From Pseudomonadota bacterium (lineage in GTDB: Bacteria > Pseudomonadota > Alphaproteobacteria > Caulobacterales > Caulobacteraceae): DNA of 58,196 nt. The translations under genes and the position numbers were made by a program. How positions within the stretch are numbered: position 1 is the first letter of the stretch; the number at the start of each line of letters is the position of its first letter. This document shows, one piece after another, positions 47,410-57,068 of the stretch. Below the pieces are notes generated by a model that did no database searches, was not told the origin of the DNA, and saw only the letters and a program-made list of their open reading frames with translations. Where the stretch lies: positions 1 through 58,196 of the forward strand of contig JAEYAO010000072.1 in NCBI GenBank assembly GCA_023456105.1, given 5' to 3'.

Positions 47410-48027
47410 TTACGAAGAATAGTATTCGACGACCAGGTTCGGCTCCATCTTCACCGGATAGGGCACATCGGCCAGTTCCGGGGCGCGCACGAAGCGCACC
47501 GAGAAGCTGCGGTCGGACAGTTCAAGGTAGTCCGGCACGTCGCGCTCGCCCGACTGCTGGGCTTCCAGCACCAGGGCCATGTTGCGCGACTTCTCCTTGA
47601 CCGAGATCACGTCGTCGGCCTTCACGCGGTAGGAGGCGATGTCCACCTTCTTGCCGTTGACCAGGATGTGGCCGTGGTTGACGAACTGGCGCGCGGCCCA
47701 AGGGGTCGGCACGAACTTGGCGCGGTAGACGACGGCGTCCAGGCGGGCTTCCAGCAGGCCGATCAGGATCTCCGAGGTGTTGCCCTTGCGGCGGGCGGCC
47801 TCGGCGTAGGTCTTGGCGAACTGCTTTTCGGTGATGTTGGCGTAGTAGCCCTTCAGCTTCTGCTTGGCCTTCAGTTGCAGGCCGAAGTCGGAAACCTTGG
47901 ACTTGCGGCGCTGGCCGTGCTGACCGGGGCCGTACGAACGCTTGTTGACCGGCGACTTTGCGCGGCCCCACAGGCTTTCGCCCATGGCGCGGTCGATCTT
48001 GTACTTGGCGCTGTGGCGCTTGGACAT
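47410..48027 (-). CDS. rpsD: 30S ribosomal protein S4
   Basis: 205 aa. N-terminal KRHSAKYKIDRAMGESLWGRAKSP, the basic GPGQHGQRRKSKVSDF, then an S4 RNA-binding domain (LEARLDAVVYRAKFVPTPWAARQFVNHGH pattern, ILVNGKKVDI). The C-terminal end VEYYSS is typical. It is a primary 16S rRNA binder in 30S assembly and stands alone here, not in the alpha operon, as in many alphaproteobacteria. A strong terminator follows. Confidence 0.97.
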   Translation of the reverse strand: MSKRHSAKYKIDRAMGESLWGRAKSPVNKRSYGPGQHGQRRKSKVSDFGLQLKAKQKLKGYYANITEKQFAKTYAEAARRKGNTSEILIGLLEARLDAVVYRAKFVPTPWAARQFVNHGHILVNGKKVDIASYRVKADDVISVKEKSRNMALVLEAQQSGERDVPDYLELSDRSFSVRFVRAPELADVPYPVKMEPNLVVEYYSS

Positions 48028-48209
48028 TCTGTTCTCTTTTCAGTGATGCGGCCCGGTCTCTTCCCGAATGAAGAGACGATCTCAACGGCGGTCCACGCAT
48101 CGTCCGTAGTGGCTTCGCGCCTCCGCCTGGGGCGGATGCGGGAAGGGCGCGCTTATCCTCTCCAGACCTCTCAGAGTCAAGCCGAACGCGGCGTTAAGCA
48201 TCATTTGGC

Positions 48210-48235
48210 GGAACGACGCGCGATTTCCGCTCATT
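48210..48235 (+). promoter_or_regulatory. Weak EcfG-like promoter before the 73-aa gene
   Basis: GGAAC at 48210-48214 is exact; after 17 bases comes CATT (48232-48235) instead of CGTT. It lies 45 bases before the ATG at 48281. The single -10 mismatch falls at an important position, so this is the weakest of the five candidates in the window. Confidence 0.28.
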
Positions 48236-48280
48236 TCATTCGCAGCAAGCGATCGCCGCCTGTCATGCCCCGGAGGTTTC

Positions 48281-48502
48281 ATGGTGCGCGCCACGTCTGA
48301 TCCGTCCGCCGGCGTGACCGAGCGAGCCTTTGATGCGCTGCGCCGCGAACTGGTGGATCTGGTCGAGCCGCTGAGCGACGAGCAACTGCTGGACCTCGCC
48401 GACGGCATTCACGAGATGCTGCGCCAGCGGCGCGCGGTCCGCAACCATCACCGCCAGCGCATGTGCGACCGAACCGGCGGCCGCTTCGACCTGTCGGTCT
48501 GA
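48281..48502 (+). CDS. Small hypothetical protein (73 aa)
   Basis: The ATG is preceded by GGAGG at 6 bases. The sequence is mainly helical and charged: TERAFDALRRELVDLVEPLSDEQ, LLDLADGIHEMLRQRRAVRNHH. No signal peptide or membrane segment. No family is recognised; size and composition resemble small regulatory or DNA-binding proteins, but no helix-turn-helix is evident. It lies between rpsD (divergent) and the metallo-beta-lactamase gene (convergent). Confidence 0.72.
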   Translation: MVRATSDPSAGVTERAFDALRRELVDLVEPLSDEQLLDLADGIHEMLRQRRAVRNHHRQRMCDRTGGRFDLSV

Positions 48503-48515
48503 CGGCGCGGGCGGC

Positions 48516-49529
48516 TCACCCGCCCTGGGGTGCGCCGCCGATGCTGCGGGTGGGCGTGGCCATGCCGTTTCCGCCTTGGGGAACCGCCTGCGCTTCCGGC
48601 ACAAAGATGGCCCGACCGCCGCGCTTCTGTAGTCGGCCGACGCCGGGGAACGGGAAGTGATAGGCGTAGATATGGGCGCCCGAAGCCAGCAGGGCCGACA
48701 CTTCCTTTTCGCGCCGTTCGCGCCCGGCGTTCTGGTCGGCGTCATAGCCGTTGTTCCACTCGGGATGCTCCACCGACACCAGGAAGTGGTGCATCAGGTC
48801 GCCGGTGTAGAGCAGGTGGTTCGGTCCCGAGGTGATCAGATAGGAGGTGTGCCCTGGCGTGTGCCCCGCGGTGTCCTGCGCCTCCACGAACGGCAGGATT
48901 TCGTCGTCCGGCTTGAAGGCCTGGACCTTGGGCGTGATCACCCGCACCAGATCCGCCATCTGCGGGTTCGCGCGCACCGCGGCCCATTCGGTCTCGGACA
49001 TGCGGATGGCGGCGTTGGGGAAGGCGAGGGCGCCGTCCAGCACCAGCCCGCCCGTGTGGTCGCCGTGGCCATGGGAGATCAGAACGTCGGTGATGCTGGC
49101 CGGATCGATGTTGGCGGCTTGCAGCGACTGCATCAGCGTGCCGCCCTGGGACTGACCCAGCCCGGCGTCGAACAGCACCGTGCGCCCGTCGGCGCGCACC
49201 AGCAGCGGATGCACCTCCAGCCGCAGGGTGTCGCCCGGCTCGCCGTTGGCGGTCAGGACGTTGGCCACGGCCTCGGGCGTCTGGCCCACGCCGAAGATCT
49301 TGTTGTCGTTGGGGACCGGGTTCTCGCCGTCCGCCAGGGCGATGGCGTCGACGTCGCCGATTTTGAACCAATAGGCGGGCTTCTGCGCGGGCTTGGCCTG
49401 GCTGGCGCTGGCCTGGCCCTGGTCAGCCATGTTCCCGCCGTGGGTGGTTTCGCGTTCGGGCGAACAGGCGCCCAGCGCCAGAAGGGCGGCGGCCGCCGCG
49501 CTGGTGGTCAGGATCGAAAATGCGCGCAC
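48516..49529 (-). CDS. Lipid-anchored metallo-beta-lactamase-fold hydrolase
   Basis: 337 aa from the GTG at 49529, which has GGAGG at 5 bases. Signal peptide with lipobox LGAC at about residues 19-22. MBL motif HGHGDHTGG binds two metals, with a further His in DTAGHTPGHTSY, Asp in YTGDLMHH and a late His in YAYHFPFPG. The pattern resembles AHL-lactonase and other quorum-quenching or esterase-type MBL proteins rather than beta-lactamases. Its location would be the periplasmic side of a membrane. The longer open frame to 49709 runs over the sodB 3' end and is spurious. Confidence 0.88.
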   Translation of the reverse strand: MRAFSILTTSAAAAALLALGACSPERETTHGGNMADQGQASASQAKPAQKPAYWFKIGDVDAIALADGENPVPNDNKIFGVGQTPEAVANVLTANGEPGDTLRLEVHPLLVRADGRTVLFDAGLGQSQGGTLMQSLQAANIDPASITDVLISHGHGDHTGGLVLDGALAFPNAAIRMSETEWAAVRANPQMADLVRVITPKVQAFKPDDEILPFVEAQDTAGHTPGHTSYLITSGPNHLLYTGDLMHHFLVSVEHPEWNNGYDADQNAGRERREKEVSALLASGAHIYAYHFPFPGVGRLQKRGGRAIFVPEAQAVPQGGNGMATPTRSIGGAPQGG

Positions 49530-49551
49530 AGCCGCCTCCGGTGAAACAGAA

Positions 49552-49580
49552 GACGCCCGCCGAAAGCTCCGGCGGGCGTC
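49552..49580 (-). terminator. Hairpin terminator of sodB
   Basis: An 11-bp stem, GACGCCCGCCG (49552-49562) and CGGCGGGCGTC (49570-49580), with a 7-base loop, 12 bases after the sodB stop. Read leftwards it is followed by TTCTGTTT, a weak T-rich tail. Confidence 0.68.
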
Positions 49581-49591
49581 GGATCGCCCGC

Positions 49592-50206
<615 letters not shown>

Positions 50207-50310
50207 GGGAGATGCTCCTTCAGGTCAAAGCTTTGCGGGTCCGCCTCATCTAGGAGAGGCCATCGCCGAACCCAAGCCGGGGCCGCCGTTTTCGTTCCCG
50301 GCTAGGCCTC

Positions 50311-50336
50311 GGAACACGTCGCTTGCGCCTGACGTC
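50311..50336 (+). promoter_or_regulatory. Candidate EcfG/SigT-type promoter
   Basis: GGAAC at 50311-50315 (exact -35), 17 bases, CGTC at 50333-50336 (one mismatch to CGTT). It lies 44 bases before the ATG of the small lipoprotein at 50381. Confidence 0.42.
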
Positions 50337-50380
50337 GCTGTGAAGGAAGCTGCGCGCGCGTGGACGGGGAAGGGCGCACG

Positions 50381-50635
50381 ATGCGGGATCAATGGGCTGC
50401 TGTGGCGCTGACGGCGATCGTCACGGCCGGACTTTCAGGCTGCGCCGGCGCTCAGCGACTGTTTGAGCAGGCCGACGCCTTTCCGCAGAAGATCGACACT
50501 CGTTCCAACTGCCACGCCAGCAACGGCGAGTGGGTGGGCGCCCCCGGCTGCACGGTCTCCTTTTCCCACGGCTCAACCAGAACAGAGGCGGCGACGACCG
50601 CCACGACGGTGGTTCATCGAAACCAACAGCCTTAA
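50381..50635 (+). CDS. Small lipoprotein of unknown function
   Basis: 84 aa. MRDQWAAVALTAIVTAGLSGC is a type II signal peptide with lipobox LSGC. The mature part holds two more cysteines (SNCHASNGEW, APGCTVSF) and a Thr/Ser-rich tail. The ATG at 50381 follows GAAGGG; an earlier GTG at 50360 would only add seven residues before the signal peptide. Its stop overlaps the convergent 80-aa gene by 4 bases. A candidate stress promoter lies upstream. Confidence 0.78.
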   Translation: MRDQWAAVALTAIVTAGLSGCAGAQRLFEQADAFPQKIDTRSNCHASNGEWVGAPGCTVSFSHGSTRTEAATTATTVVHRNQQP

Positions 50636-50874
50636 GCCGTCTGCGCCGACCCTGTGACATGCGCCTTGATGCAGTCGCGCACCGCCCGCTTCAGGTCGCC
50701 CGGTGCATTGGGTTCGTCCACGCCCTCGGCCTTGAAGACGGCGCGCACGGCCGCATCCAGCCCGTTCGGCAGCGCCTCGATCACCCGCTTCTGCCCCTTG
50801 TCGTGCAGGCAGAACCCCACCTCGCTGCACAGGGCGGCGAACATGGCGTCGTAGTCGGGGGCGGTAGTGGTCAT
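50632..50874 (-). CDS. Small hypothetical protein at the end of the formaldehyde operon
   Basis: 80 aa: PDYDAMFAALCSEVGFCLHD, KGQKRVIEALPNGLDAAVRAVF, DLKRAVRDCIKAHV. Mostly helical, with three cysteines and no signal peptide. It starts 6 bases after the fghA stop, so it is almost surely co-translated with it. No family is recognised. A role as a partner of the glutathione-dependent pathway is a guess from position. Confidence 0.74.
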   Translation of the reverse strand: MTTTAPDYDAMFAALCSEVGFCLHDKGQKRVIEALPNGLDAAVRAVFKAEGVDEPNAPGDLKRAVRDCIKAHVTGSAQTA

Positions 50875-50880
50875 TGGCAG

Positions 50881-51720
50881 TCAGGCTTTCAGTCGGGCGG
50901 CGTGAAAGGCGATGTGGTCGGCGATGAAGCTGGCCATGAAGAAGTAGGAGTGATCGTAGCCCGGCTGCATCCGCAGGGTGAGGGGCTGGCCGGCGGCGGC
51001 GGCGGCGGCCCGCAGCAGTTTCGGCTTCAGCTGGTCTTGCAGGAACGGGTCGGCGTCGCCCTGATCCACCAGGATGTCGTCATAGACGCCGCGCGCCGCG
51101 CCGCCCTCGATCAGCCGGGCCGAGTCGTGCGCGTCCCATGCGGCGCGGTCGTCGCCCAGATATGCGGAGAACGCCTTTTCGCCCCACGGGCATCGCGTGG
51201 GCGAAACGATCGGCGCAAAGGCCGAGACGCTGCGGAACAGGTCGGGATGGCGCAGCGCCAGCGTCAGCGCCCCGTGCCCGCCCATCGAATGGCCGAAGAT
51301 CGAGCGCACGTCTGTGGTCGGGAACTCTGCGTCGATCAGCGGGATCAGTTCGTCCGTGACGTAGCTCTCCATGCGGAAATGCCCCGCCCAGGGTGCCTGC
51401 GTCGCATCAAGATAGAAGCCCGCGCCCTGGCCCAGGTCATAGGCCGGATCGTCGGCGACGCCCTCTCCGCGCGGCGAGGTGTCTGGCGCGACCACGATCA
51501 CGCCGTGCTCGGCCGCGGCCTCATACGCCCCCGCCTTGGTGGTGAAGTTGTCCTCGGTGCACGTCAGTCCCGACAGCCAGATCACCACCGGAAACGGCCC
51601 CTGACCCGGCGGCGTCCACACCGACAGGGTCATGGGCGTGCCGGTGACCGCGCTGTCGTGCTTCTGATAGCGCAGGGTTCCGCCATGGACGGCGTGAGTC
51701 TTGGTGGTCTGCAGGGTCAT
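50881..51720 (-). CDS. fghA: S-formylglutathione hydrolase
   Basis: 279 aa esterase-D family. Nucleophile elbow GHSMGGHGALTLAL, N-terminal LSVWTPPGQGPFPVVIWLSGLTC and the conserved GEGVADDPAYDLGQGAGFYLDAT. It hydrolyses S-formylglutathione to formate and glutathione, the step after AdhC. Its ATG overlaps the vapC stop by 4 bases, so the toxin-antitoxin pair sits inside this operon between adhC and fghA. Confidence 0.96.
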   Translation of the reverse strand: MTLQTTKTHAVHGGTLRYQKHDSAVTGTPMTLSVWTPPGQGPFPVVIWLSGLTCTEDNFTTKAGAYEAAAEHGVIVVAPDTSPRGEGVADDPAYDLGQGAGFYLDATQAPWAGHFRMESYVTDELIPLIDAEFPTTDVRSIFGHSMGGHGALTLALRHPDLFRSVSAFAPIVSPTRCPWGEKAFSAYLGDDRAAWDAHDSARLIEGGAARGVYDDILVDQGDADPFLQDQLKPKLLRAAAAAAGQPLTLRMQPGYDHSYFFMASFIADHIAFHAARLKA

Positions 51721-52127
51721 TCCGGTGCGATCAGCATGGTGGACACGCCGAGGTGAGCGGCCCGTTCGGCGAGGCGGCGGTCCGCTGTGACAAGGGGGCA
51801 GGACAGCCGTTGGGCGAGCGATAGATACAGGCAGTCGTATACCGAATGCGTCAGTTGGGCGGCGAGACGTTGAGCGGGGGCCAGAAGATCATCGTCGGGG
51901 TAAAGAACCATGATCTTGCCAAGAACTTCCACGCTCTCGATGACGTCGTCCAGATCCACCCGCCCCGCCCGCAGGTATTTCCACAAGGCGTTCGCCACTT
52001 CGATCTGGATTAAGCTGGGAGCGGCGGGCTCGAACTCGCCACGCGCCGCCAAGGCCGGCGCCGCCAGCAGATCGTCGGCGACGAACCATTTGACGGCGAC
52101 GCTGGCGTCGAAGACGGCGACGCTCAA
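51717..52127 (-). CDS. vapC: VapC-type PIN-domain toxin
   Basis: 136 aa. The four acidic PIN residues are visible: Asp7 (VFDASVAVKWF), Glu43 (IQIEVANALW), Asp98 (HSVYDCLYLSLA) and Asp116 (LVTADRRLAERA). It is an Mg-dependent RNase toxin neutralised by the antitoxin encoded just upstream, with which it overlaps by 4 bases. The 3' end overlaps the fghA start. Confidence 0.92.
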   Translation of the reverse strand: MSVAVFDASVAVKWFVADDLLAAPALAARGEFEPAAPSLIQIEVANALWKYLRAGRVDLDDVIESVEVLGKIMVLYPDDDLLAPAQRLAAQLTHSVYDCLYLSLAQRLSCPLVTADRRLAERAAHLGVSTMLIAPE

Positions 52128-52351
52128 CGATCGCGGTCTTCGCGGATCAGGGCCGTGCTGTCGAGCGGTGATCCTCGGGTCTGTTCGCGAATCCGCGCCG
52201 CAACACGTTCAAAACGGTCCTCGACCCCCTGAACTTCGCGCGCGGCCATGTCCCTGAACTTTTGTTCAAGAGAGATGTTCTGCGCCTTCGCCAGCACCTT
52301 CAGGCGGGAGACGATCCGATCGTCTAGGTCACGAACGAGAACTTGAGCCAT
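52124..52351 (-). CDS. vapB: FitA/VapB-type antitoxin
   Basis: 75 aa. The N-terminal ribbon-helix-helix segment AQVLVRDLDDRIVSRLKVLAKAQNIS type binds DNA, and the C-terminal part (RIREQTRGSPLDSTALIREDRDR) is the likely VapC-binding tail. It overlaps vapC by 4 bases. A perfect 14-bp palindrome lies 4 bases upstream of the start codon. Confidence 0.9.
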   Translation of the reverse strand: MAQVLVRDLDDRIVSRLKVLAKAQNISLEQKFRDMAAREVQGVEDRFERVAARIREQTRGSPLDSTALIREDRDR

Positions 52352-52355
52352 GGAT

Positions 52356-52369
52356 GCATGCTAGCATGC
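52356..52369 (-). promoter_or_regulatory. Palindromic operator candidate of vapBC
   Basis: GCATGCTAGCATGC is a perfect 14-bp palindrome 4 bases before the vapB ATG (52351). The position and symmetry fit autoregulation by a ribbon-helix-helix antitoxin. It lies in the 43-base gap to adhC. Confidence 0.65.
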
Positions 52370-52394
52370 CGCTATCATCCCTGCCAGTGCAGCC

Positions 52395-53504
<1,110 letters not shown>

Positions 53505-53551
53505 GGCGGGCTCCTGAAATAACGGCTCTCCTTTGGGGAGAACCGGCGGGT

Positions 53552-54214
53552 TCAGCAAGCCCCGAAGTTCGCCAGATAGGCCTCGTAGTTCGGCCAGCGG
53601 AAGCCCATGGGGGCGCGGCGTTCCTCCAGGCGATCCGGGTCTTCGGTCGGCGCCGGGACCATGCGATCGTTCACGCACTGCATCTGGGTGCCCCAACGCT
53701 GCGGCCGTCCCTCGCCGACGGCGACCCGGTCATGCATCATGGCGTACTGCCATCTCGGCGTCTCGCCACGTTCAGACATCGCCTGGATAGCGGGCAGGAA
53801 CCGCTTCTGCAGGGCCGTGTCCGCATGCTGCACGACCAGAAAGGCGCCCTGAGCGGCCTCTTCGCCATACACCTTGCCCGAGAACCAGCCGTCTTCCGGC
53901 ACAAGCGACAGGACGGTGCGGACGGTCTCATCGCTGATAGCCTTCAGTTGGGCGTCCGCCTCGGCGCGGGCGGCCGTGCGGTCCTCCGGCGACAGACCGG
54001 ACAGATCAACATGGTGCATCGCAATCAGCGGGCGCTGGTCCAATGCAAGAACCGCCTCCAACTGCTCTTTCGGAGCGGCGTCCGGAGGCAGAGCCGCCTG
54101 CTTGGACCGGGCCTCGCGGATCGCGTCGGTCAACGGCCGCAGGGCCGCCTGGCTGCTTGCGACAGGTCCCCCGCCGCAAGGGACGCCATCAACACCCAAG
54201 CCAGCATCATCCAT
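53552..54214 (-). CDS. DUF6624-like protein, N terminus probably affected by a frameshift
   Basis: 220 aa as read. The body (LDQRPLIAMHHVDLSG, AFLVVQHADTALQKRFLPAIQAM, MMHDRVAVGEGRPQRWGTQMQC) matches the DUF6624 pattern; its role is unknown. The first 20 residues in this frame are not protein-like, and the ribosome site abuts the ATG at 54214. In the neighbouring frame, ATGs at 54210 and 54207 are 4 and 7 bases from GGAGG and open a good signal peptide, MMLAWVLMASLAAG. One missing G in the G5 tract at 54168-54172 would join the two. Confidence 0.75.
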   Translation of the reverse strand: MDDAGLGVDGVPCGGGPVASSQAALRPLTDAIREARSKQAALPPDAAPKEQLEAVLALDQRPLIAMHHVDLSGLSPEDRTAARAEADAQLKAISDETVRTVLSLVPEDGWFSGKVYGEEAAQGAFLVVQHADTALQKRFLPAIQAMSERGETPRWQYAMMHDRVAVGEGRPQRWGTQMQCVNDRMVPAPTEDPDRLEERRAPMGFRWPNYEAYLANFGAC

Positions 54215-54290
54215 CCTCCCCGATGCTGCTGGAGAGGATCACGGGCTGTACCTGACCGCAAGCGGCGCGTTTAGTCTCCTCATCGCCCAA

Positions 54291-54590
54291 TCAGGCGGCC
54301 GCCAGCGGACGCACCTTTATCGACTTCTCGCCCGCGCGGGCCTGAGCAAGGTCGTGCGCCGCCTGCATGCGGATCAGGGTGTCGGCGCTGACACCAAACA
54401 GTTTCTCGAAACGAATGGCCATTTGAGCGGACAGACCTGCGCGTCCATTCAAGAGGCTGCTGGTCGCCTGACGCGTTACGTTCAGCGCCTCTGCGAGCGC
54501 TGTGACGCTGAGGCCTCTGGGCGCGACGATCTCTTCCCGCACCCAGACGCCGGGATGAACGGCGAATGAGGAATGAAGACGGATAGCCAT
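54291..54590 (-). CDS. higA: HigA-type antitoxin (XRE helix-turn-helix)
   Basis: 99 aa. It begins with HPGVWVREEIVAPRGLSVTALAEALNVTRQATSSLLNGRAGLS, the HigA/VapI helix-turn-helix, then MAIRFEKLFGVSADTLIRMQ. It binds DNA and neutralises the toxin encoded immediately upstream. The ATG at 54590 shares one base with the toxin stop (TGATG). Confidence 0.93.
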   Translation of the reverse strand: MAIRLHSSFAVHPGVWVREEIVAPRGLSVTALAEALNVTRQATSSLLNGRAGLSAQMAIRFEKLFGVSADTLIRMQAAHDLAQARAGEKSIKVRPLAAA

Positions 54591-54877
54591 CAGTGATAGT
54601 CCTCCAGATCCATGTCCTCGATCGCGAGGGCTTCGTTGATGATGAAGGTGAGCCGCCAGTTGCGGGTGACCGTCAGCGACCACTCGCCCTGTCGATCTCC
54701 CGTCAGCTTGTGTGCGCCGAAGTTCGGCGGGACCAGCAACTCCTCCTCGGCGGAGATCGCGACGAGGTAGGCCAACATGTTGCGGAGCCTTCCGAGCAGG
54801 TTTCCCGGCAGACCCTTTGCATTCCCGGTCTCGGCGAACTGGCGCAAAGCCTTGTGCCTGATGCTGGCGATCTCCAC
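54590..54877 (-). CDS. higB: HigB-type toxin (RelE superfamily)
   Basis: 95 aa, GTG start at 54877. RelE-fold pattern: IRHKALRQFAETGNAKGLPG, LVPPNFGAHKLTGDRQGEWSLTVTRNWRLTFII. It cleaves mRNA at the ribosome. The toxin-first order is typical of higBA. A perfect inverted repeat overlapping a good -35 hexamer lies 30-47 bases upstream. Confidence 0.93.
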   Translation of the reverse strand: MEIASIRHKALRQFAETGNAKGLPGNLLGRLRNMLAYLVAISAEEELLVPPNFGAHKLTGDRQGEWSLTVTRNWRLTFIINEALAIEDMDLEDYH

Positions 54878-54906
54878 AGGGCGAGAATGGTGAGTCGGCT
54901 ATAAAG

Positions 54907-54924
54907 TGTCAAGTTTCACTTGAC
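54907..54924 (-). promoter_or_regulatory. Promoter/operator candidate of higBA
   Basis: GTCAAG (54908-54913) and CTTGAC (54919-54924) form a perfect inverted repeat with 5 bases between. Read leftwards, the second half ends in TTGACA (54912-54907), a consensus -35 element 30 bases before the higB start codon. Overlap of an operator with the -35 fits HigA autorepression. Confidence 0.58.
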
Positions 54925-54954
54925 GCTTTCGGGGCTGGCCGGTGCTAGGAGGCC

Positions 54955-55278
54955 TTAACTTCTCGGGCCAAAAAGGATGACGCCCGCGTCGATCAGGCAC
55001 GCCGCGCCGCCGAGCAGGTCCCAACGATCCGGCGCCGTCTTCTCCACCACCGCAATCCACACCAGCGAGGCGCAGATGTAGACGCCGCCGTAGGCTGCGA
55101 AGGCGCGGCCGGCCGCGTCGCTGGGCGTAAGCGTCAGCAGCCAGGCGAAGGCGATGAGGCTGAGGACGCCGGGCGCGATCCATAGCGGGGAGCGGTCGAG
55201 CCTCAGCCAGGCCCAGAAGGCGAAGCAGCCGGCGATCTCGGCCAGGGCCGCCAGCGGATAGATCAGGGCGGTCTTCAC
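54955..55278 (-). CDS. ynfA: YnfA/UPF0060 small membrane protein
   Basis: 107 aa, four membrane helices, with the family features LAALAEIAGCFAFWAWLRL, AAYGGVYICASLVWI and DLLGGAACLIDAGVILFGP. YnfA is related to small-multidrug-resistance exporters. GTG start at 55278 overlapping the trmJ stop by 4 bases. The length is exactly family-like; the open frame upstream is the shadow of trmJ. Confidence 0.93.
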   Translation of the reverse strand: MKTALIYPLAALAEIAGCFAFWAWLRLDRSPLWIAPGVLSLIAFAWLLTLTPSDAAGRAFAAYGGVYICASLVWIAVVEKTAPDRWDLLGGAACLIDAGVILFGPRS

Positions 55279-56063
55279 CGCTCCTCGGCCTCGCGCGCCG
55301 CCTCCTTTTGCGCCGCCAGCTTGGCCAGCACCCGGCCGCGTCCCTTTGACAGAGCGTGGATCACGCCGCGGAAGGTCGCCACCTCCTGCTCTGTAAAGGC
55401 GGCGCGGCCCAGCATGACGCGCAGGTTCTGGCTCATGGAGCGCTTCTTCTCCGGCGGATGGAAAAAGCCGCCGGCTTCGAGTTCGGTCTCCAGGTGTTCG
55501 TACATGCCGAGCAGCAGGGCGCCCGGGGCCGGCGGCTCGCCCTCGCGGAAGCGCGGCGGCGGTGCGTCCAGCACCAGGGTGCGCCATTCATAGGCGTTGA
55601 TCGCCACCGCCTGCGCCAGGTTCAGCGAATGGTGTCGCGGATCGATGGGAATGGTGGTGATGCCGGCGCAGAGCGCGATGTCGGTCGTCTCAAGTCCGGC
55701 CCGCTCGCCGCCGAACAGCACACCGGTCTTCAGGCCGGACCCCGTGTCGTCATACAGGATGCGGGCGCTCTCGCGCGGCGTGCGCACGGGCTGGCGCGTC
55801 TCACGCGGGCGGGCGGTGGTGGCGAAGACAGTGTGAAGGTCGGCGATCGCCTCGGCCACGCTGGGGAACACGGTGACGGCGTCCAGCACCCAGTCGGCGC
55901 CGGAGGCGGTGGCCCAGGCCCGGTCCTGGGGCCAGCCGTCGCGCGGGCTGACCAGCCGCAGGTCGTGGAGGCCGAAGTTCGCCATGACCCGCGCCACCGC
56001 CCCGATGTTTTCGGCCAGCTGCGGCTTGTCGAGAATGACGGCGGGGGCGGGGAGGTCGGTCAT
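55275..56063 (-). CDS. trmJ: tRNA (cytidine/uridine-32-2'-O)-methyltransferase TrmJ-like (SpoU family)
   Basis: 262 aa. SPOUT/TrmH-family motifs: motif 1 ENIGAVARVMANFG, motif 2 GVLFGGERAGLE, motif 3 HHSLNLAQAVAINAYEW. The C-terminal helical extension (REVATFRG-type, GRGRVLAKLAAQKEAA) is typical of TrmJ. It methylates ribose at position 32 of tRNAs. The ATG is standard. Repeat copy F lies upstream, between trmJ and ctrA. Confidence 0.92.
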   Translation of the reverse strand: MTDLPAPAVILDKPQLAENIGAVARVMANFGLHDLRLVSPRDGWPQDRAWATASGADWVLDAVTVFPSVAEAIADLHTVFATTARPRETRQPVRTPRESARILYDDTGSGLKTGVLFGGERAGLETTDIALCAGITTIPIDPRHHSLNLAQAVAINAYEWRTLVLDAPPPRFREGEPPAPGALLLGMYEHLETELEAGGFFHPPEKKRSMSQNLRVMLGRAAFTEQEVATFRGVIHALSKGRGRVLAKLAAQKEAAREAEER

Positions 56064-56095
56064 GGCGCGTGTTTAGAGCAGGAGGGGACGGGAGG

Positions 56096-56231
56096 GGACC
56101 CCTCCGGCTCGCCGGCTCGCGGTCGATCCACCTCCCCATCTGCGATGGGGAGGAGAGACGTCCGCCTTCTCCTCCCTGTCGCGAAGCGCTGGGGAGGTGG
56201 CGCGAGGCGCAAGCCTCGTGACGGAGGGGTT
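56096..56231. repeat. Dispersed repeat, copy F (arms joined at the hairpin ends)
   Basis: Here the two arms are arranged back to back. CCCCTCCGGCTCG...GATCCACC and CTCCCCATC/GATGGGGAG (type 2 arm, reversed) come first, then CTCCTCCC, a TCGCGAAGCGC hairpin, GGGGAGGTGGCGCGAGGC and GCCTCGTGACGGAGGGG (type 1 arm). This is what the junction of two tandem copy-A-like elements would look like. Confidence 0.82.
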
Positions 56232-56245
56232 ATGGTCCGGAACGG

Positions 56246-56277
56246 AAAACGCCCACCGGATCGATCCAGCGGGCGTT
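56246..56277 (-). terminator. Rho-independent terminator of ctrA
   Basis: On the minus strand, AACGCCC (56277-56271) pairs with GGGCGTT (56254-56248) and the inner GGATC/GATCC continue the stem, with two mismatched positions. Four T follow (A at 56246-56249). It starts 24 bases after the ctrA stop. Confidence 0.8.
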
Positions 56278-56301
56278 CAATATTCAGTCCCGCTTGACCG
56301 A

Positions 56302-57003
<702 letters not shown>

Positions 57004-57068
57004 TCATGCCCCTCCAGGCAAAGCTTGACGGTAACCACCCGCGCCTACGACCGGGTAACCTTGTTCCG

